A stretch of DNA of 64,000 nt from Natrinema thermotolerans DSM 11552 (GCA_000337115.1 AOIR01000033.1:1-64000), one strand, 5' to 3'. Positions 1-8,071 are shown, numbered from the stretch's first letter. Notes: a model not told the origin generated them from the sequence alone. Made by a program: numbers and translations.

Positions 1-1179
1 GTCGAGGGAGGCGGTCACGCGCCGATCGAGTTCGGCCCGGAGGTCCTGGACGAACTCGAGGGTGCGGTTGAGTTCCTCGAACGAGACGTCGCTATCGTTC
101 AGTTCGCCGCGGACGAGGTCGGCGTCGGCGGTCTTCGAGCCGCCCTCGGCCTGCCGGCCCTCCCGTTCGAACTTAACCGGCTGGATGACCCGCGAGAGTT
201 CGGTCTCGGCGTCCCGAAGCGTGCGGTCGGCAACGCCCTCGCTGACCAGGTCGCGGACGCGGGGCTCTAACATGTGGGCCTCGTCGCAGACGACGAACGT
301 CGAGTCGTCGAGCAGCGCGCCGGTGAAGGAGCCGACGGTACGGGGATCGAAGGCGTGGTAGTAGTTGCCGATGACGACCTCGACCTCGCCGAGGGCGGCC
401 CCCATCACGGAGTGAGGGCAGGTGCCGCGTGTCACCGAGCGGGCCACGAGGTCCTCGGGCGTGATCATTCCCGCATCGGTGAAGTCGTAGGGTATCGCCT
501 CCGCGGGCGATCCGCCCTCGTCGTCCGGCAGGTCCTCCAGATACTGTGCGTAGAACGGACAGTACTCGGTCTCGGCCCCGACCGGCCCGCCCTCGCCGTA
601 CTCCGGCAGGTCGGGCGGGTAGGGAGTCGGCTCGCCGGCGGTCTCGAGGAACGTGTTTTTCGACTGGCTCCCGCTGTCGGCCAGCCCGATCTGCTGGCTG
701 CGGGCGCGGGCGGCCAGGTTCTTCGCGGTCGTATCGCCGCCCTCGCCGGTGAGATCGCGGGTCCGATCACGCAGGGTCTCGCAGCGATCGTAGACGGTTC
801 CGTCGTCGAACCCAGCCGTTTTCTCGCGGTTGTACGGACAGACGTCGGCCTTCCCGACGAGGGTCAGTCCCGACACGGGGTTCCAGTCGGCCGGCAGGTT
901 CTCGTTGATCGTCTCGAGGTCCGCTTCGAACTGGCGCAGTTGCTGTTTGACGCTCGTGAGGACGAACACGCGCTCGTAGTCGGTGTCGGGATCGCGCACC
1001 AGATCGATCCCGGCAGTGAGCGCGATCATCGTCTTCCCGGTACCACAGGCGCCTTCGATGACGGTGTAGCCGCCCTCTCGCCCGGTGTCGATGGCCGTCT
1101 CGATACCGTCGACCTGCGGCTCGTAGGGCTCGTCGTGGCCGAACACCGTCCGCCAGTCCGTCATTCTGCCAGTACTCAT
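1..1179 (-). CDS. XPD/Rad3-type Fe-S DNA helicase, C-terminal part outside window
   Basis: This is the N-terminal 393 codons of a superfamily 2 helicase of the XPD/DinG/Rad3 type. It is an ATP-dependent 5'-3' DNA unwinding enzyme probably used in repair. Visible are the Walker A loop GACGTGKT (residues 43-50), four spaced cysteines (about C114, C133, C207, C254) matching the 4Fe-4S domain of this family, and a DEAH box at about 299-302. The frame stays open to base 1, so the later helicase motifs are cut off by the window edge, not by mutation. The ATG at 1179 was chosen; an in-frame ATG at 1164 is possible. Confidence 0.93.
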   Translation of the reverse strand, partial: MSTGRMTDWRTVFGHDEPYEPQVDGIETAIDTGREGGYTVIEGACGTGKTMIALTAGIDLVRDPDTDYERVFVLTSVKQQLRQFEADLETINENLPADWNPVSGLTLVGKADVCPYNREKTAGFDDGTVYDRCETLRDRTRDLTGEGGDTTAKNLAARARSQQIGLADSGSQSKNTFLETAGEPTPYPPDLPEYGEGGPVGAETEYCPFYAQYLEDLPDDEGGSPAEAIPYDFTDAGMITPEDLVARSVTRGTCPHSVMGAALGEVEVVIGNYYHAFDPRTVGSFTGALLDDSTFVVCDEAHMLEPRVRDLVSEGVADRTLRDAETELSRVIQPVKFEREGRQAEGGSKTADADLVRGELNDSDVSFEELNRTLEFVQDLRAELDRRVTASLD

Positions 1180-1375
1180 GGTCGGTCGTCCATAGCGTTG
1201 ACGGACTGGAGTGGTCGCTCGCTCAGTGATAAACCTCGGGTCGCTCGGTACGATGCCGGATCGGTCGGGATCGAGCGGGCGGTCGCGACGCTACGGGGCC
1301 GACGATCGATCCGCGATCGACCCACCCGATTGCTGCCAGCGTGACCCTTTACTAAGCTCAGTCCCTAGGTCGCAT

Positions 1376-1612
1376 GTGAAGGTTCCCCACTCCCTCGAGA
1401 ACGTCGACCGAGACGTGGTCGTTCGGACGTTCGAATACGATGACGGTAGCACCATCGCGGTCGATTTCGGCACGTCGGCCGCGGACATCTCGGTCGACAT
1501 CGTCGGGTCGACCGCGATCATCATCGCGGACGGCGAGCAGTTCGAGTTCGAACTCCCGCCGGAAGCGACCGCCGTCTCGGCCCGGAACGGCGTACTCACG
1601 ATCGAAGAGTAG
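1376..1612 (+). CDS. Small Hsp20-like haloarchaeal protein (DUF7127-like)
   Basis: This is a 78-residue acidic protein starting at GTG 1376. It shows alternating short beta-strand stretches (VVVRTFEYDDGSTIAVDF, ISVDIVGSTAIII, FEFELP) ending in NGVLTIEE. That closing segment resembles the NGVLTI end of the alpha-crystallin/Hsp20 fold, so a stripped-down small heat-shock-like domain is likely. The frame continues upstream to 1211, but the GTG begins the conserved-looking KVPHSLENVDRDVV segment. The DUF number is from memory. Function is not established. Confidence 0.65.
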   Translation: MKVPHSLENVDRDVVVRTFEYDDGSTIAVDFGTSAADISVDIVGSTAIIIADGEQFEFELPPEATAVSARNGVLTIEE

Positions 1613-1750
1613 CGCGCCGGAGTACAGAAATCGAACGGCGCAGTGATGGCCCGATCGACCGTGTTTTCGACGTGTCGATAGAGCGCGCTCATAGCGACCG
1701 AAATCGAGCCGAAGCACAACGCCTTCCCCGCTTGGCCGCCTACGCCGGCT

Positions 1751-2326
1751 ATGAGCGATTCCATCGACGTCGACCGCTGGCGAACGGAACTCGAGTCCAA
1801 ACGCGCCGAGAAAGACGACTTTTTCGCCGACCATCCGCAGTCGCCGATCCCGCCCGAGGAGCGCGAGGACTTCGCGGGACTGGACTACTTCGAGCCGGAT
1901 CCGACCTACCGCGTGACCGCGACCGCGACGGTCCACGACGAGCCCGAGGTCGTGTTGCTAGACACCACTGCGGGCCGGGAGATGCGCTATCTGCGGGTCG
2001 CGACGCTCGAGTTCGACCTCGACCGCGAGGACGAGGAGCTGCAGGACGGCACGTTCGAACTCGCGGCCTACCAACAGGAGAGCCCCGAGGAGCAGCCGCT
2101 TTTCCTCCCCTTCCGGGACAAGACGACGGGCCAGCAGAGCTACGACGGCGGCCGCTACATGGAACTCGAGCCCGATCGGGACCTCGCGGACGGCGACGAG
2201 ATCGTCGTCGACTTCAACCTCGCGTACTCGCCGTTCTGTGCCTACAGCGATACGTTCGACTGTCCGCTCCCGCCCGAGGAGAACTGGCTCGAGGTCGCGA
2301 TCCCGGCCGGCGAACGCCACGAATAA
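1751..2326 (+). CDS. DUF1684 family protein
   Basis: This 191-residue soluble protein has the DUF1684 hallmarks. These are an N-terminal helix with RxxKD-like spacing (ESKRAEKDDFF), the FxGLxYFxPDPxYRV core, a central LPFRDKTTGxxSYxGGRY segment and a C-terminal DFNLAYSPFCAYSDTFDCPLPPxENW segment. In bacteria this family is also found without a settled enzymatic role. It appears monocistronic, with the small Hsp20-like gene about 140 bases upstream. Fold and family assignment are good; function is unknown. Confidence 0.88.
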   Translation: MSDSIDVDRWRTELESKRAEKDDFFADHPQSPIPPEEREDFAGLDYFEPDPTYRVTATATVHDEPEVVLLDTTAGREMRYLRVATLEFDLDREDEELQDGTFELAAYQQESPEEQPLFLPFRDKTTGQQSYDGGRYMELEPDRDLADGDEIVVDFNLAYSPFCAYSDTFDCPLPPEENWLEVAIPAGERHE

Positions 2327-2434
2327 CGACGGCGAAACGCCACAGTCACGAGCCGATGATTGTCACCGATCGGACGGGACCGTTTCGACTCGAGTCAGCG
2401 GCCGTGTGACGGCCCCTCGAAGGGGGTTACGAAC

Positions 2435-2457
2435 CTCGAGTGGAAACCGGGGGGTTT
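2435..2457 (+). repeat. ORB-like element, intergenic
   Basis: A GTGGAAACCGGGGGGTTT sequence lies between two genes whose ends converge. It has the GAAAC-plus-G-run layout of haloarchaeal origin recognition boxes, but the part before GAAAC differs from the boxes in the oriC. It may be a chance or degenerate site. Confidence 0.3.
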
Positions 2458-2530
2458 CGACTCATGACTCCGGGTCGATCGCGGACGGCAGAACGCGATT
2501 CTTGTGTGGCGGGCGGCCGAATGCGGGGAA

Positions 2531-3211
2531 TCAGGGTGCGACGCCGACGGTCAAGAGGGTCCCGAACTCGCGGTAGCGTTCGACCATCGCCTCGCGGGTC
2601 TCCCAGTCCTCGGTCGGGAACTCGGCCGCGGGCGGAATCGTGATCTCGCGGTCGGGAATGTTGTCCTGTTCGGCGACGTGCAAGCCCGCCTCCCGGAAGG
2701 CGTCGCGGTACTGGTGGCGGTCCCACCGGGTCATCTCGATGGCGATGAACTCCTGCCACTCGTGGGAGTGGACGTTCTCCTCGTAGTAGTTGACCGCACA
2801 GTAGAAGGTACCGCCGGGCCGGAGAACGCGGGCGATCTCCTCGAGGGTGTGGTGGGGGTCGGCGGCGTAGTAGAACGCCTCCATGCTCCAGATGTGATCG
2901 ATCGAATCGTCGGCGAAAGGCAACTCGTCGAAGTCCCCGACGAGGTAGCCAACGGCCGACTCGTCCGTGTAACCGGCCGCGTTGTGTGCCATTTCCGGCG
3001 AGCCGTCGAGGCCGTAGACCCGCCCTGCGTCCTTCGTGTCCCGCAGGGCGCGGCCGGCGTAGCCGCTCCCGCAGCCGAGATCGAGGACGGTGTCGCCGGA
3101 CTCGATCGGCATCCGTGCGAGCGCGTGTTTTGCGGTGTGCCAGTGTCGTTCTTCCATGCCTCTATCCCGACCGCTGGCCGCCCAGTCGTCGAACTCCTCG
3201 CGAACGCTCAT
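2531..3211 (-). CDS. Class I SAM-dependent methyltransferase
   Basis: This Rossmann-fold methyltransferase of about 226 residues has motif I VLDLGCGSGYAG near residue 43, an acidic second-strand end (VYGLDGSPEM) and a FADDSIDHIWSMEAFYYAADP segment typical of Methyltransf_11 enzymes. Its substrate cannot be read from the sequence. The C-terminal segment about ETREAMVERYREFGTLLTVG resembles other stand-alone small-molecule methyltransferases. ATG 3211 is preferred over the in-frame GTG 3217 two codons earlier. It reads away from the next gene, with a 350-base divergent gap. Confidence 0.85.
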   Translation of the reverse strand: MSVREEFDDWAASGRDRGMEERHWHTAKHALARMPIESGDTVLDLGCGSGYAGRALRDTKDAGRVYGLDGSPEMAHNAAGYTDESAVGYLVGDFDELPFADDSIDHIWSMEAFYYAADPHHTLEEIARVLRPGGTFYCAVNYYEENVHSHEWQEFIAIEMTRWDRHQYRDAFREAGLHVAEQDNIPDREITIPPAAEFPTEDWETREAMVERYREFGTLLTVGVAP

Positions 3212-3560
3212 ATCCACAAGCGTCGCGCCGCGACCCTAAACGCGTTCGCATCGAGACGGAAGCAACCCCGATGGAATGGGACAGCAGTAGCGCAGGGGTA
3301 TCGATGGGACGGCGATCACCGGTATCGCCGATCGTTCTCATCGTCACGAGAACCACCGACAGATTCTTTAGGTTGGCCTAAAAAGTAGTGGGCGAAGGGT
3401 CGTCGGATCGAAATCCGTGGGCATCCGGATTTCGTCTCGACGTTCGGTGAGTCGCACTGTCCCACCCCTCGCCAGTTTTTCAGACCCTTCCACCGCTTCC
3501 GACTTCCCCGGGAGAGACATCCGCACGCTTAAGGGAGTTCCCGGAGTTGTTGCGGCCAGT
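3212..3560. other. Divergent intergenic region
   Basis: About 350 bases separate the methyltransferase from the RecA-like gene. The only clear signals are the TTTAGG-N4-CCTAAA dyad at 3367-3382 and a CTTAAG TATA-like box near 3530 suited to the downstream gene. The open frames here have no protein-like composition. Confidence 0.5.
3367..3382. promoter_or_regulatory. Perfect dyad TTTAGG-N4-CCTAAA, candidate metalloregulator site
   Basis: This is a perfect 6-bp inverted repeat around a TTGG spacer. From memory it resembles the TTAGG...CCTAA dyads linked to DtxR-family metal regulators in haloarchaea. It lies 156 bases from the methyltransferase start and 178 bases from the RecA-like gene, so the target is unclear. 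Confidence 0.4.
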
Positions 3561-4139
3561 ATGGAGTATACGCTCGAGATAGACGGGACACCGGCAACCA
3601 TACCGGGCGGCACCGGGGTACTCCTGTTGCATCCGAGTACCGGCGAGACCGACCGTATCGACACCGACTTCTTCAAGACCGATACCGACAACTTCCTCGT
3701 CGTCTCCACCCGAACCACCGCCCGCGAAGTCAGACAGAAACTCGAGTACTACGATGTCGACGAGGAACGGGCCGAGATCCTAGACACGCTGAGCATCGAA
3801 CGCGGCTACTCCCGGCGCTCCTCCGATACCGTCCACTACGTCGCTGCCCCCGACGACGTCGACGGCATCGTCGATCACATCGACGGCTTCCTCGCGGAAC
3901 ACGACGGCAAACGCCGCATCAGTATCGACTCCGTCACCGAACTCGCCTACTACGCCGGCGACGAGCAGGCCCTCGAGGCCGTCGACCGGATCCTCGAGTT
4001 GCTCGCCGAGTACGACGCGGTCGGACTGTTCCACCTCGCCAAGGACCCCCACGACGAGGAACTGGTCGACCGATTCCGCGACCGGTTCGACGGCGTAATC
4101 GACCTCGACGAGGACGGCAGCATCGACGCCGACTTCTGA
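3561..4139 (+). CDS. RecA/KaiC-superfamily-like haloarchaeal protein (HTR-like)
   Basis: This 192-residue acidic protein has a RecA-core-like alternation of strands and helices (NFLVVSTRTTAREVRQKLEYY, RISIDSVTELAYY, VGLFHLAKDPHD). The usual P-loop is replaced by GGTGVLLLHPSTGETDRI, so ATP binding is doubtful. It resembles the HTR-like haloarchaeal proteins related to KaiC-type signalling ATPases. The ATG at 3561 was chosen because the upstream open frame has non-coding composition and a TATA-like CTTAAG sits about 30 bases before it. Role unknown. Confidence 0.75.
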   Translation: MEYTLEIDGTPATIPGGTGVLLLHPSTGETDRIDTDFFKTDTDNFLVVSTRTTAREVRQKLEYYDVDEERAEILDTLSIERGYSRRSSDTVHYVAAPDDVDGIVDHIDGFLAEHDGKRRISIDSVTELAYYAGDEQALEAVDRILELLAEYDAVGLFHLAKDPHDEELVDRFRDRFDGVIDLDEDGSIDADF

Positions 4140-4267
4140 GCGGCGATCAGCGGTGAGTTCGGGTTCCCGGTCACAGAAAAGCGTCGCAGCGTGGCGCGTG
4201 CTGTGTCATGACTCGTTTGGACGATCGAGTGCAGGCGTCTAGTTGCCGACAGCCGACGCCAAACGAA

Positions 4268-5050
4268 CTAGTTCTCGAGCGACTCGAAGGTCGTCTCGGC
4301 CCACTGGATGGCGTACTCGGGGCCGTGATCGAGGTAGGCCTCGGTGTCGAGCGCGGCGAAGGGTGCCGGCAACTCGATCGCGTGCTTGATCGCCGCACAC
4401 GCCAGTTCAGTCGCGTCGGCGAAGTCGGTGTCGCCGCGTGCGACCGCCCGCGGCAGGTCCGAAACGCGATCCTCGAGGCGGGTCCCCGCGTCCTGCCAGG
4501 CGTCGGCGAGGTCGGGGTGGTCGTCGTGCCACTCGGCGAATACCTCCCGGGTCTGCAGTCCGACCCAGCCGTCGTACAGCGCCGCGGCGACCTGATAGGT
4601 GCCGTTCGGGTCCAGTTCGACCGCCCGATCGAGGGCGGGATAGGAGTCCTCGAAGAAGCCGATGAAGTGTTCCGGAACGCCGAGATCGAGTTGGACCAGC
4701 GCCTCGGCGATCAGGAAGTCGATGAAGGCGTCGGGCGAGCCCTCGACGCGCGGTTTGACCAGCACGAGCGGGGGCTCGGTCTGGCGGGTCCAGGCGACGC
4801 TGCCGTCGCCCGGCATCCCGATCGTCAGCTCCGAACTCGCGTAGCGAGCGAGCAGTGTCGGTGCGTCCTCGGGCAGCCACGCTGCCGGGTAGCTCGCGGG
4901 CTCGAGCGAGTCGACGACCAGCCCGAGATCCTCCGCGCGTGCCGGGTTCAACGTCTCGAAGTCGCGTTCGCAGTCGAGGACCCGAACATCGGGTGCGTGG
5001 CTCTCGCGGACGGCGTCGACCGCCGCCGAGAGCGCACGGGCCTCGAACAT
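4268..5050 (-). CDS. Haloarchaeal conserved protein (DUF7089-like)
   Basis: This is a 260-residue acidic, mostly helical protein rich in Trp and aromatic residues in its second half. It has no catalytic motif or membrane segment that I recognise. The start codon overlaps the stop of the 29-codon gene immediately upstream (TGATG), so the two are translationally coupled. I believe it matches a haloarchaea-only family named DUF7089; this is from memory. Function unknown. Confidence 0.8.
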   Translation of the reverse strand: MFEARALSAAVDAVRESHAPDVRVLDCERDFETLNPARAEDLGLVVDSLEPASYPAAWLPEDAPTLLARYASSELTIGMPGDGSVAWTRQTEPPLVLVKPRVEGSPDAFIDFLIAEALVQLDLGVPEHFIGFFEDSYPALDRAVELDPNGTYQVAAALYDGWVGLQTREVFAEWHDDHPDLADAWQDAGTRLEDRVSDLPRAVARGDTDFADATELACAAIKHAIELPAPFAALDTEAYLDHGPEYAIQWAETTFESLEN

Positions 5051-5139
5051 CAGGCGAGTGCGGTCTGGAAGACGAGCAGGATCGACAGTAGCGCCGATAC
5101 TCCGACCGTCGCGAGAACGACCTTGGTTGCGGTACTCAT
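5050..5139 (-). CDS. 29-residue single-span membrane peptide
   Basis: This very short gene has ATG at 5139 and TGA at 5052-5050. It encodes MSTATKVVLATVGVSALLSI plus nine more residues, a single strongly hydrophobic helix with a small polar N-terminus and one Lys. Its stop overlaps the start of the next gene by one base, the classic sign of translational coupling. TTTAAA lies about 20 bases upstream of the ATG as a plausible TATA element. It could anchor or modulate its neighbour, but that is inference. Confidence 0.6.
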   Translation of the reverse strand: MSTATKVVLATVGVSALLSILLVFQTALA

Positions 5140-5360
5140 GTTCGAGGGGTCGTAGCCGCGTCGTTTAAATCCATCTTTCTTCGTTCGGAGACTGCCCTCG
5201 AGCGGCTACAGTGGATTCGACGGTCACACCGAAGTTGCATGAGACTCCGTCGTCGGATCGCCGTCAGTACGACCTGTTGGAGAGCCGGATTGTGGGCATC
5301 GTTTCCAATGGAACGGGTTTCACTGTGTGAGAGAGCCACGAAGGAGACGACAGGTGAATT

Positions 5361-5383
5361 ACAATCGAAACGGAGGGGTGTCG
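5361..5383 (+). repeat. ORB-like element downstream of oapC
   Basis: TCGAAACGGAGGGGTG lies about 10 bases beyond the oapC stop. It matches the CGAAAC-N-A-GGGGTG half of the oriC boxes with one change, but lacks the TTCCAC half. It is a weak candidate Orc1/Cdc6 site. Confidence 0.3.
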
Positions 5384-5392
5384 GAGGCCGTG

Positions 5393-6379
5393 TCACTCGT
5401 CGTCGGCGTCTCGCCACGAGTCCGGTACGTCGATCACGTAGCGGCCGTCCTCCTGGAGCGAGATGATGTATTCCTCGCGGTTGTACAGCTCCATCAGGTT
5501 GAGTTCGTACTGACCCGGGCGGACGATCTTGATGCTCTCGAACTGTTCGTTGAGTTCCGCCCGGAGTTCCTCGATCGACGGGCGCTGGCCGCTCGGCTCC
5601 TGAACGACCCGTCCGTGGTCCGGTGGCGCGTCGGCGGCGTCGGTCACGGGTGAGGAGTCGCCCGTGGCATCGGTGCCGGGATGGGACTCGTCGCCACTCT
5701 CGGTCTCGAGTCGGGGTTCGTCACCCTCGTGTGCCGGCAGTTCGTCCGTGGGAACGACCTCGCTTCGGGCGTCGGCCTGTGCCGTGTTCTCGTCGTCGGC
5801 GTACGTCGTCGTCGGGCCCTCTGTCGGCCGGCTCGAGCCGTCCGACGACTGATCGGCCCGGTCGGTGTCGTCAACCGTCCGATCCGCCGGCGGGTCGGAG
5901 CGGTCCGCGGGTCGGCGTGCCGTCTCCGGCCATTCGTCGAATTCCCCTGCGGAACCGGCATCGTTGCCGGTTGCCGGCTCCGAACCGTCCGTCTCGGCGG
6001 CCCCGCTCGAGGGCCAGGAACCGTCGTCCGCGGTCGGTTCCGTGTCCGCAGTCGGTTCCGTGTCCGCCGGTCGTCGGTGGTCGGCACCGTCCGATTCGGC
6101 GTCGTCGGCCGAGCCGGCGGACATCAGGTTCCGGACGGTTTCGGCGGCTCGAGTCGCGACGCCGTCCGGGGACTCGGTGTCGCTCGAGTCCGGTGACGAT
6201 CCGGCGTCGACTGCCCCTGAACCGTCGGTTTCGGCCTCCGTCGGGGCCGACGAGTCGGTTGCGGCCGTCGTGGTCGGCGCGAACTGGAACTTGTTCCCGC
6301 CGCAGTCGGGACAGCCCGACAGCATCTCCTTCGAGCCGTCGGCGAATTGCCGGCCACAGTTCGTACACTGATGGGGCAT
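5393..6379 (-). CDS. oapC: OapC/ArvC-family zinc-ribbon origin-associated protein
   Basis: This 328-residue protein begins with a zinc ribbon (MPHQCTNCGRQF...SGCPDCGGNKF, a CxxC pair at about 5-8 and another at 22-25). A disordered D/E/S/T-rich linker of some 220 residues follows, with imperfect TADTEP repeats. It ends in a compact conserved C-terminal domain (RPSIEELRAELNEQFESIKI...YNREEYIISLQEDGRYVIDVP). Its ATG overlaps the stop of oapB by one base (TAATG), so it is the last gene of the oapA-oapB-oapC operon. The three are known as origin-associated genes next to haloarchaeal oriC1. Biochemical role is unclear. Confidence 0.92.
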   Translation of the reverse strand: MPHQCTNCGRQFADGSKEMLSGCPDCGGNKFQFAPTTTAATDSSAPTEAETDGSGAVDAGSSPDSSDTESPDGVATRAAETVRNLMSAGSADDAESDGADHRRPADTEPTADTEPTADDGSWPSSGAAETDGSEPATGNDAGSAGEFDEWPETARRPADRSDPPADRTVDDTDRADQSSDGSSRPTEGPTTTYADDENTAQADARSEVVPTDELPAHEGDEPRLETESGDESHPGTDATGDSSPVTDAADAPPDHGRVVQEPSGQRPSIEELRAELNEQFESIKIVRPGQYELNLMELYNREEYIISLQEDGRYVIDVPDSWRDADDE

Positions 6380-6780
6380 TAGTTGCGGGACACGAGCGCG
6401 CTGATGAGCGTTTCGTCCTTGTGGAGCGTCTCGATCTGGTTGGCCGGGCCGATCACCGTCAGTTTCGCTTCCGTCTCGTTGCTGCCCATGATTCGGCCCA
6501 ACAGCGACGAGTCGCGGGTCTCGGATTTGGGATAGGTCTCGATCTCGATCCCGTTGAACTCGTCGGGACTGATCTCGGCCATCGTCACCTCGATGAGCCG
6601 GCTTTCCTCGTCGGGCGTCAGCCCCTCCTCTAAGATGACGATGTTGCCGTCGTGAACGCCGTCGAGGATCATCCTGATCTTCTCCATCGTCGCCATGCCG
6701 GCCATGCGTTCGCCGCTGATCAGGTCGATCTGGACGCCGTCGGGGGCATCGGCATCGTCCGCGTTAGTTGCTTTTGGCAT
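6379..6780 (-). CDS. oapB: OapB/ArvB-family protein (DUF2073)
   Basis: This 133-residue DUF2073 protein has conserved blocks GVQIDLISGERMAGMATMEKIRMILDGVHDGNIVILEEGL and EMEID-type EIETYPK. A final KH-like segment (AKLTVIGPANQIETLHKDETLISALVSR) follows. It lies 6 bases after the GTPase stop and overlaps oapC by one base, the middle of a tight three-gene operon. In archaea this family occurs with the Era-like GTPase, suggesting a GTPase partner. The cellular role, replication or envelope related, is unresolved. Confidence 0.9.
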   Translation of the reverse strand: MPKATNADDADAPDGVQIDLISGERMAGMATMEKIRMILDGVHDGNIVILEEGLTPDEESRLIEVTMAEISPDEFNGIEIETYPKSETRDSSLLGRIMGSNETEAKLTVIGPANQIETLHKDETLISALVSRN

Positions 6781-6786
6781 CGGTGG

Positions 6787-7425
6787 TCACCCGAAGTACT
6801 CCGCGATGTTGTCGTAGACTTCGTCCATGTTGTCCCCCTCTTTGGCCGACAGAGGGACGGTCTTGTGTTGGGGGAACGCGTCTTCGATCCGTTTGACGCT
6901 CGAGTCGTCGAGGTCGGTCTTGTTCGCGAAGATGAGAACGGGGAGATCGCGCGATTCGATGATGCCGATCAGCATCGTGTTGACCTGTGTGATCGGATCC
7001 TCGGCGCTGTCTAAGACGTAGATGACGCCGTCGACGTCCTCGCGCAGCCAGTGCATCGCCTCGGCGACGCCTTCGGTCGCTTCCCGGGAGCGACGGATGG
7101 CGTCTTCCTCGTCCATATCGTCGGTGAACTCCTCGTAGTCGACCTTCGTCGTCACGCCGGGCGTGTCGACGATATCGATGGTCACCGTCTTGCCGTCGCG
7201 TTCGATCTCGACGTTTTCTTTCCGGCGTGCGCGTCGCGTCTCGTGCGGGACGTGACTCTCCGCGCCGACCGCGTCACCGGTCCAGTCACGCGCGATGCGG
7301 TTCGCGAGCGTCGTCTTTCCAGCGTTGGGCGGACCGTAGATACCGATTCGTTTGGGCTCCTGTTCCGAAAACAGGCGATCCGTTGCCCGAGAGATACTAT
7401 CTTTGAGTTCTGTGAACAGTCCCAT
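6787..7425 (-). CDS. oapA: Era-like GTP-binding protein OapA/ArvA
   Basis: This is a 212-residue small G protein with a full set of motifs. G1 is GPPNAGKT (about 31-38), G3 is DTPG (about 87-90) and G4 is NKTD (about 168-171), with a short helical N-terminus (MGLFTELKDSISRATDRLFS). It lacks the KH domain of bacterial Era. ATG 7425 is chosen; an in-frame GTG at 7443 would add six residues. It heads the oapABC operon and is transcribed away from the origin, with a CTTAAG box near 7483-7488. Confidence 0.93.
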   Translation of the reverse strand: MGLFTELKDSISRATDRLFSEQEPKRIGIYGPPNAGKTTLANRIARDWTGDAVGAESHVPHETRRARRKENVEIERDGKTVTIDIVDTPGVTTKVDYEEFTDDMDEEDAIRRSREATEGVAEAMHWLREDVDGVIYVLDSAEDPITQVNTMLIGIIESRDLPVLIFANKTDLDDSSVKRIEDAFPQHKTVPLSAKEGDNMDEVYDNIAEYFG

Positions 7426-7740
7426 CTGTGGGGCCTCCAGCACCGCGGGGTGCAGTTGCGCGTACTACAAACTGAACTCACTTAAGCCTACGTCAGACAT
7501 GTAGACAATTCGATGAACGGGAGTTGTCGGTCGGACGGACAGTGGTTTACCTAGAACTGACGAGAAGTGACTGATAATCGAGGGAAAACGGCAGTAGGAC
7601 TCGAGAACGCGTTCCTCTCCGAGCCGTTAGCATAGAACCGTGTTTCGAAGGGCAACATTGGTCTCTGGTAACGAGTACCCCGACACGGTATGTCGAACTG
7701 TATGTGATAAAGGACCACCTAGTAGGATCACGGAGCGGAG

Positions 7741-7770
7741 CCCCCCACCCCTTCGTTTCGAGTGGAGACC
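7741..7770 (-). repeat. Origin recognition box 1 (ORB, inverted)
   Basis: The minus strand reads TCCACTCGAAACGAAGGGGT followed by a G-run, the haloarchaeal ORB pattern bound by Orc1/Cdc6. Its last 20 bases are identical to those of the box at 8081-8100 but in inverted orientation, so the G-tails point away from the unwinding region. Confidence 0.92.
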
Positions 7771-7808
7771 GACGAACGGGGGAGTGGATCAAGAGACGGA
7801 GTCGGTGC

Positions 7809-7834
7809 GGATTCCCCCTTGACTTCCACTCGAG
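7809..7834 (-). repeat. Degenerate ORB-like element
   Basis: The minus strand reads GAGTGGAAGTCAAGGGGGAA. It keeps the TGGAA...AAGGGGG parts of an ORB with several mismatches, and lies just inside the first strong box. It may be a weak secondary site. Confidence 0.35.
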
Positions 7835-7879
7835 CCGCCGTTCGGGAGGGTCTCGAGGCCGAACGCGGCGGAGGGATCG

Positions 7880-8035
7880 GTTCTAGTAACTCGAAGACTA
7901 ATCTAGTAATTAGAGGAGCTATGAGGTGTCGATCTAGTAGGTACTAGCAATACCAAATAACCCTCTAGCAAAATACTGTTGTCTGCTAGTTCTGCGGATA
8001 CTGTTTCTAGTCTATCTAAATAAAGCTTTCCCCCC
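7880..8035. other. AT-rich duplex unwinding element with CTAG cluster
   Basis: This stretch is far richer in A+T than any flanking coding DNA and lies between the inverted ORBs, the expected place of first strand opening. It contains seven CTAG sites between 7883 and 8010 (at 7883, 7903, 7934, 7944, 7965, 7986 and 8007), three of them within TCTAGTA. CTAG is generally rare in haloarchaeal DNA and in the rest of this window. Confidence 0.85.
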
Positions 8036-8063
8036 AAAATGACCCCCTCCCCCCGCCCCACCC
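8032..8063. repeat. C-tract cluster facing a G-tract
   Basis: Five runs of four to six C occur at the edge of the unwinding region, followed 28 bases later by the G-run that ends ORB 2 (8091-8105). The minus strand of the C-tracts could form a G-quadruplex, or the two tracts could pair as a hairpin when single stranded. Confidence 0.6.
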
Positions 8064-8071
8064 TTGGACTG

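Noticed and set aside
3162-3356. 64-codon minus strand frame upstream of the methyltransferase
   Set aside because: It overlaps the start region of the methyltransferase, is Arg/Ser-rich and has no promoter.
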